NCBI GenBank assembly: GCA_023229175.1
Contig: JALNZV010000020.1
Location: 1 to 38,070 of the forward strand
Direction: 5' to 3'
DNA from: Tissierellaceae bacterium
GTDB taxonomy: Bacteria > Bacillota > Clostridia > Tissierellales > Tissierellaceae
DNA: 38,070 nt
Position numbers and translations under genes: made by a program. Below, piece by piece: positions 34,288 through 38,070 of the stretch (its first letter is position 1; each line of letters opens with the position of its first letter). The notes beneath the pieces are model-generated. The model made no database searches and had not been told where the DNA came from. It saw only the letters and a list, made by a program, of their open reading frames with translations.

Positions 34288-35949
34288 TTAGTCTAAAACC
34301 CTAGCTATTCCACTCCAAATATTTCCCGTCTCAAATCCTCTTCTCCAAGAAGCAATACCAGCTAAATCATACTTATGGATTAATGAAGTTTTATATTTAA
34401 GAGAATCTAAATCTTCCACCCAAATTTTATAGATAGTATTGTCTTTTTCCATTTCGCCATAGTATTGAAAAGCACCATCTATCCAAACTAAGTCCAAGTT
34501 ATTATTTTGTATGAATTTAGCTGCAGTATCCATTGATAAGGCCTGAGAGGTAACTTTCCCTTCTTTTTCTAGCCATAACCTAGTATAGAATGGCACTGCT
34601 AAAATCAATTTATGATTTGGAACGTATTTTAATACATTTAGTATGCTGTTTTCAACCCATGAATATTCAGCAACTGAACCAGCAATTGGGCTGCTAGCCC
34701 AGTGCTGATCATAGGCCATCAACATCATATAATCCAAAGCTTCAGATAATCTTTTTCTATCATAACTCATTGACCAATTTTCAGATGTTGAAATTCCCGT
34801 TACATCCATAGATACTACAAGCCCATTTTCCTTAAAGACGGGATATAGTTCTCTTACAAATTGAGTTAGGTAATCAGTTGTTTTTAAATGTATATTTTCA
34901 AAATCGATATTAATGCCATGAAAACCATAGGCTACAACTAAATTATAAATATCTTCTATTAACTTTTCCCTAGAGCTACTTTTAACCAATAAATCATGGG
35001 TTAAATCTGGATTAAAATCGTTGTCAATTAAAGGCCAAACTTCATAACCCATTTCATGATATTTTTGAGCATATTCCCAATTTCCCTTGTCTAAGATTTT
35101 CCCCTGGTTATCCACAACGGAAAACCAAGTTGGCGATATTACATTTACTCCTGGGAGTACCCCTATATTATTAGGATTCCTTACTTTTACATATGTATAA
35201 TCCCAAGTTAAATTAATCTTTTCCTCCCAATTCGTTTCGCTATAAATTTCTGGGAGCTTTACCTTGAAAATATCATTTACATAATTAATTTTAATGAATT
35301 TCTTCTCTATAAAACCTGGAACTCCATCTAAAGTCCTAACTTTGAACCAATGCTCGTACTCAGCATATACATTTACCTCAGAACCCACTGGCAGTTGATC
35401 GTAGATAACAGGGGATTTAATATTTAAATCCGTACGTATTACAGCATGTTCAGCAACTATCTCCCCCCTTAGATAATGTATATCTCTAAAGTCAACAACT
35501 ATTGCATTCGTATTTTCAAAATAGTCTATATTAAGGTTATAATTTTTCAAAAGTATGTCTATAGGAATAAAAACCCTACCGTCAAATATCTTAACCGTAT
35601 TTTCTATTAAAAATCTTTTATTATTAACACTTGCCTCTTCGCCATCGATTGTATACCTTAATACTTTCTCCTCGTCTGTAATAATTAAGGTCTTTTCTTC
35701 ATCGTCGTAAAATATATTTTCATCAATATAGTCCTCGACAATTGGAAGTGAAAAATAAATAACCTCATCTTCGAACCTAAGAGCATCTAACCTATCTATA
35801 TATACCTCTTCAATAATTAAAAACGGCATATCTGAAAAGGAAATTACAGTTCTATTTGGCTCATGGTCCTTTATAAAACGAAATGTGCTAATTGCACCGA
35901 CAATAATTATTAATATAATTAATACGACAAATATACTCTTTCTAGACAT
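34288..35949 (-). CDS. GH18 glycosidase with SH3 domain, spore cortex/wall hydrolase-like
   Basis: The 553-residue protein has an N-terminal membrane anchor (7-25), a copper-amine-oxidase-N-like domain (about 35-155), an SH3-type domain (about 165-222, IRTDLNIKSPVIYDQLPVGS) and a GH18 barrel. The catalytic motif is FHGINIDFENIH (residues 343-354) with acid E351, as in the YaaH/SleL-type enzymes that cleave spore cortex fragments. Substrate-side residues SPIAGSVAEYSW and the final ASWRRGFE-like W fit. The domain mix is common in sporulating Clostridia. ATG follows GGGGGAGCAA. Confidence 0.88.
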   Translation of the reverse strand: MSRKSIFVVLIILIIIVGAISTFRFIKDHEPNRTVISFSDMPFLIIEEVYIDRLDALRFEDEVIYFSLPIVEDYIDENIFYDDEEKTLIITDEEKVLRYTIDGEEASVNNKRFLIENTVKIFDGRVFIPIDILLKNYNLNIDYFENTNAIVVDFRDIHYLRGEIVAEHAVIRTDLNIKSPVIYDQLPVGSEVNVYAEYEHWFKVRTLDGVPGFIEKKFIKINYVNDIFKVKLPEIYSETNWEEKINLTWDYTYVKVRNPNNIGVLPGVNVISPTWFSVVDNQGKILDKGNWEYAQKYHEMGYEVWPLIDNDFNPDLTHDLLVKSSSREKLIEDIYNLVVAYGFHGINIDFENIHLKTTDYLTQFVRELYPVFKENGLVVSMDVTGISTSENWSMSYDRKRLSEALDYMMLMAYDQHWASSPIAGSVAEYSWVENSILNVLKYVPNHKLILAVPFYTRLWLEKEGKVTSQALSMDTAAKFIQNNNLDLVWIDGAFQYYGEMEKDNTIYKIWVEDLDSLKYKTSLIHKYDLAGIASWRRGFETGNIWSGIARVLD

Positions 35950-36041
35950 TTGCTCCCCCTATTTTACAAGATTTCACCTATGTTCATTATAGATGAATTT
36001 CTTTATAAATTCAAACATTTAGATATATGAATTTAACGACA

Positions 36042-37022
36042 TTAAAGTAAAAATACTCCATCTTGTCCACATTTTGATATAATATCTTCAGTCCATACTG
36101 ATGCCTGAACTTCACCTATATGTTTTTTCTCCAAGAAAAACATACAGATTCGCGATTGTCCAATACCTCCTCCTACAGTATATGGTAGTTCACTGTTTAT
36201 CAGCTTTTTATGATACTCTAAATAAAGTCTGTCTTCCGCTTTTGCAATATTTAATTGCTTTTTTAAGGTAAATTCATCGACCCTAATTCCCATGCTAGAA
36301 AGCTCTATTGCAGAATTAATAGTCGGATTCCAAAATATAATATCTCCATTTAAATTCCAATCGTCATAGTCTGGAGACCTAGTCCCATGGGGAATTCCCG
36401 ATTTCAGTAAGTGACCGATTTTGGAAATAAAAACAGCACCATGCTCTCTTGCAATGCGTTGTTCTCTGTCCTCGGGACATAAATGGGGGTACAAATTCTC
36501 TAATTCTTGACTTGTTATAAATTTGATTTCGTTGGGGAGTTTGTTATTAAATCTTCCTGGATATAATTTATCAAGGTATTGTTCAGTATCTCTAAAAACC
36601 CTATATATATCTTGAATAATGGCTGTTAAGTAATCATAGGTCCTATCTTCTTTCCTGATTACCTTTTCCCAGTCCCATTGATCCACATAAATTGAATGGA
36701 TGTTGTCAAGTATTTCATCAGGTCTGATAGCATCCATATCGGTATATATGCCTTCTCCTATGTCGAATCCATACCACTTTAATGCTAATCTCTTCCATTT
36801 AGCTAAGGATTGTACAATTTCTATATTTTGATTATATTTTCTCATTTTAAAAGATACAGGTTTTTCCTCCCCAGTTAAATTATCATTTAAACCACTTTCG
36901 GGTCTTACAAAAAGCGGTGCAGAAACTCTGATTAAATTTAATTTATCGCCTAAACTTCTCTCGAAAAAATCCTTAATTGATTTAATTGCAATTTGCGTCT
37001 CTTTTGGTGTTAATGTAGTCAT
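36042..37022 (-). CDS. asnA: aspartate-ammonia ligase (AMP-forming)
   Basis: AsnA makes asparagine from aspartate, ammonia and ATP; it is structurally related to class II aminoacyl-tRNA synthetases. The 326-residue length and segments such as RVSAPLFVRPESGLNDNLTG, the Asp-substrate region VDQWDWEKVI and YTVGGGIGQSRICMFFLEK are diagnostic. AGGAGG precedes ATG 37022. It is controlled by a T-box leader specific for Asn (see leader feature). Confidence 0.97.
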   Translation of the reverse strand: MTTLTPKETQIAIKSIKDFFERSLGDKLNLIRVSAPLFVRPESGLNDNLTGEEKPVSFKMRKYNQNIEIVQSLAKWKRLALKWYGFDIGEGIYTDMDAIRPDEILDNIHSIYVDQWDWEKVIRKEDRTYDYLTAIIQDIYRVFRDTEQYLDKLYPGRFNNKLPNEIKFITSQELENLYPHLCPEDREQRIAREHGAVFISKIGHLLKSGIPHGTRSPDYDDWNLNGDIIFWNPTINSAIELSSMGIRVDEFTLKKQLNIAKAEDRLYLEYHKKLINSELPYTVGGGIGQSRICMFFLEKKHIGEVQASVWTEDIISKCGQDGVFLL

Positions 37023-37322
37023 ATTTTTTCCTCCTATTTTAGAAAATTAAAAAAACCTTCCATCCATATAAAGGACGAAAGGTTAAATTCCGTGATACCA
37101 CCTTAGTTGGCATAAATGCCCACTCAAATAAGTACGGACTGTTTACAGTCGATACTCTATAGTCTGTATCGGGCTATTCCCGTCTAAGCCTACTTTAAAT
37201 AATTTCGGTTAGATGCTCAAGAATGTTCTTTATTTATTGATTAGTATCGGATTTTCACCATCGCCGACTCTCTAAAACTTCGTCAATAAACTACTCTTTC
37301 TCTCATAGCTTTAAATATAATT
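37023..37322 (-). promoter_or_regulatory. T-box leader of asnA, Asn (AAC) specifier
   Basis: The leader contains the T-box sequence AAGGTGGTATCACGG (37090-37104, minus strand), which pairs with the uncharged tRNA acceptor end. A Stem I region begins with AGAGAGTCGGCGATGGTGAAA; its specifier loop holds AAC (bases 37225-37227), matching asparagine. A terminator stem at 37047-37084 competes with the antiterminator. Uncharged tRNA-Asn should therefore let transcription enter asnA. It is a direct nutrient-type control of asparagine synthesis. Confidence 0.92.
37047..37084 (-). terminator. T-box terminator hairpin before asnA
   Basis: AACCTT (37054-37059) pairs with AAGGTT within 37078-37084, the stem being extended by CC/GG pairs, and a run of T follows on the minus strand. 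It lies between the T-box and the asnA ribosome site. Confidence 0.85.
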
Positions 37323-37328
37323 ACATCT

Positions 37329-37357
37329 ATTATATTCATTTAATCCACTAAAGTCAA
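37329..37357 (-). promoter_or_regulatory. sigma-A promoter of the asnA T-box transcript
   Basis: TTGACT (37352-37357) and a perfect TATAAT (37329-37334) are separated by 17 nt on the minus strand. Initiation near 37322 gives a leader of about 300 nt. Confidence 0.85.
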
Positions 37358-37402
37358 CAGTAATTTAAACTATTTCAGATTAAATGATATAATAGATATT
37401 TA

Positions 37403-37561
37403 TTGACAATTGCCTCATTACATACTTTACCAAAATTAATTGGCATAGCTTTACAAAAGCTACAGAAAAATATATACGTTGATAAAGATACAAGGTCAAT
37501 GATACATAAAATCTACGCCAATTTCACCCCAAATGAAACCCAAAGGGTAAAAATTGGCTAA
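37403..37561 (+). pseudogene. possible 3' relic of an unidentified CDS
   Basis: A plus-strand frame of 52 codons reads on to a TAA at 37559-37561 and ends VDKDTRSMIHKIYANFTPN then ETQRVKIG. It looks protein-like, with charged, amphipathic content, and its end overlaps a terminator hairpin, as seen for real genes in this window. No ribosome site precedes the TTG at 37403, and an in-frame stop lies just upstream, so it is probably a decayed 3' fragment. I do not recognise the family. The rest of 37358-37616 shows nothing I can support. Confidence 0.3.
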
Positions 37562-37571
37562 ATCTTTTTTT
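37517..37571 (+). terminator. plus-strand terminator hairpin
   Basis: GCCAATTT (37517-37524) pairs with AAATTGGC (37551-37558); an inner ACCC/GGGT pairing is possible; seven T follow at 37565-37571. It is oriented to end plus-strand transcription, although all complete nearby genes are on the minus strand. Confidence 0.6.
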
Positions 37572-37616
37572 ATACAAAATCTACTTTTATAAGATGTTGA
37601 AATTTCAATGTTATAA

Positions 37617-37690
37617 CGTACCCTGAGGGAGTCGAACCCCCGACCTTCTGGTTCGTAGCCAGACACTCTATCCAGCTGAGCTAAGGGTAC
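37617..37690 (-). tRNA. tRNA-Arg (anticodon ACG)
   Basis: The minus strand folds into a cloverleaf with a 7-bp acceptor stem GTACCCT/AGGGTAC. The anticodon loop CTACGAA gives anticodon ACG, which reads CGN Arg codons after inosine formation. The T arm contains GGTTCGACTCC. CCA is not encoded. Confidence 0.95.
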
Positions 37691-37695
37691 GTATA

Positions 37696-37766
37696 AGCGG
37701 GTGAAGGGAATCGAACCCTCGCAACCAGCTTGGAAGGCTGGGGCTCTACCACTGAGCTACACCCGC
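37696..37766 (-). tRNA. tRNA-Gly (anticodon TCC)
   Basis: Acceptor stem GCGGGTG/CACCCGC; anticodon stem CCAGC/GCTGG with loop CTTCCAA, giving anticodon TCC (reads GGA and GGG). The discriminator is U, normal for bacterial tRNA-Gly. CCA is not encoded. Confidence 0.95.
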
Positions 37767-37781
37767 ATAAAAATAGCAAAA

Positions 37782-37853
37782 AGCGGAAGACGAGATTCGA
37801 ACTCGCGACCCTCGCCTTGGCAAGGCGATGCTCTACCACTGAGCCACTTCCGC
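37782..37853 (-). tRNA. tRNA-Gly (anticodon GCC)
   Basis: Acceptor stem GCGGAAG/CTTCCGC; anticodon loop TTGCCAA gives GCC, reading GGC and GGU. With the TCC tRNA next to it, the pair covers all glycine codons. The T arm has GAGTTCGAATCTC. Confidence 0.95.
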
Positions 37854-37856
37854 ATA

Positions 37857-37938
37857 TGGAGGAGACTGGATTCGAACCAGTGAAAGCTTAGCTAACGGAT
37901 TTACAGTCCGTCCCCTTTAGCCTCTTGGGTACTCCTCC
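37857..37938 (-). tRNA. tRNA-Tyr (anticodon GTA)
   Basis: This 82-nt class II tRNA has a long variable arm. Acceptor stem GGAGGAG/CTCCTCC with discriminator A; anticodon stem ACGGA/TCCGT with loop CTGTAAA gives GTA. It is a likely substrate of Tgt and QueA in this window, because GUN anticodons receive queuosine. Confidence 0.95.
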
Positions 37939-37944
37939 TTAGTA

Positions 37945-37970
37945 TTTTAGTCCCATAGGGACTATTTTGT
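37945..37970. other. perfect palindromic hairpin between tRNA-Thr and tRNA-Tyr
   Basis: TAGTCCC (37949 region) and GGGACTA form a 7-bp stem around ATA, flanked by TTTT on the right and left. In the tRNA transcript it could mark a processing site; a weak terminator is possible. Confidence 0.45.
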
Positions 37971-37974
37971 TGAG

Positions 37975-38047
37975 AGCTGGCGAGAGGAATTGAACCCCCA
38001 ACCTACTGATTACAAGTCAGTTGCTCTGCCAATTGAGCTACGCCAGC
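37975..38047 (-). tRNA. tRNA-Thr (anticodon TGT)
   Basis: Acceptor stem GCTGGCG/CGCCAGC; anticodon stem ACTGA/TCAGT with loop CTTGTAA gives TGT, reading ACA and ACG. It is the first tRNA of the cluster in transcription order within the window; as an ANN-decoding tRNA it should carry the t6A that TcdA modifies. Confidence 0.95.
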
Positions 38048-38070
38048 ATATAATATTGACTTTTGGTTCT

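Overview
The window is low-GC Firmicute DNA, most likely from an anaerobic endospore-forming Clostridia/Tissierellia species. The reasons are strong AGGAGG-type ribosome sites, frequent GTG/TTG starts, sporulation genes (spoIVA, a SpoIID/LytB-domain gene, a bofC-like gene, a spore-type GH18 hydrolase), HemZ, and a T-box-controlled asnA. Everything from about 2.3 kb rightward is on the minus strand, so transcription runs from high to low coordinates. I had no database access. Family names rest on motifs and remembered family features.

Layout from left to right: (1) 1-2330 is an accessory-looking segment. It holds a truncated CDS at the edge, a 57-aa HTH protein, a degenerate repeat array, a three-gene operon of unrecognised small proteins behind a consensus promoter, and a divergent small regulator-like gene. 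(2) 2335-8057 holds spoIVA, gpsA, plsY, der and a DUF512 radical-SAM gene, a conserved clostridial cluster. (3) 8154-19952 holds recJ, relA, dtd, an MBL-fold hydrolase, hemZ, bacteriohemerythrin, aspS, tcdA, an RseC-like gene, a CsoR-family repressor and, behind its own promoter, glyA. (4) 20075-28899 holds ruvC-ruvA-ruvB-SpoIID-queA-tgt-yajC, a TIGR04086 membrane protein and secD-secF. (5) 28976-35949 is an envelope/spore cluster: bofC-like, CBS-ACT, an unknown protein, an MltG-like protein without a catalytic domain, a transglutaminase-like protein, a zinc-dependent phospholipase C-like protein, a macrodomain protein and GH18. (6) 36042-38047 holds T-box-asnA, a possible relic ORF and five tRNA genes (in transcription order Thr, Tyr, Gly, Gly, Arg).

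The most striking observation is in spoIVA. Its reading frame follows the family closely for 401 residues and then loses all similarity right after a conserved A-P-S-(I/L)-H. The expected last ~91 residues, which carry the SpoVM/membrane-targeting part, are replaced by 36 unrelated codons, a stop and a terminator, followed at once by the accessory segment. This is what the edge of an element inserted inside a sporulation gene would look like, similar to the skin element in sigK, which is excised during sporulation. The missing 3' part and a recombinase would have to lie left of this window, so this is an inference.

The rest is housekeeping: protein export (SecDF-YajC), tRNA modification and charging (Tgt, QueA, TcdA, AspRS, Dtd), recombination (RuvABC, RecJ), stringent response (Rel) and membrane lipid synthesis (GpsA, PlsY).
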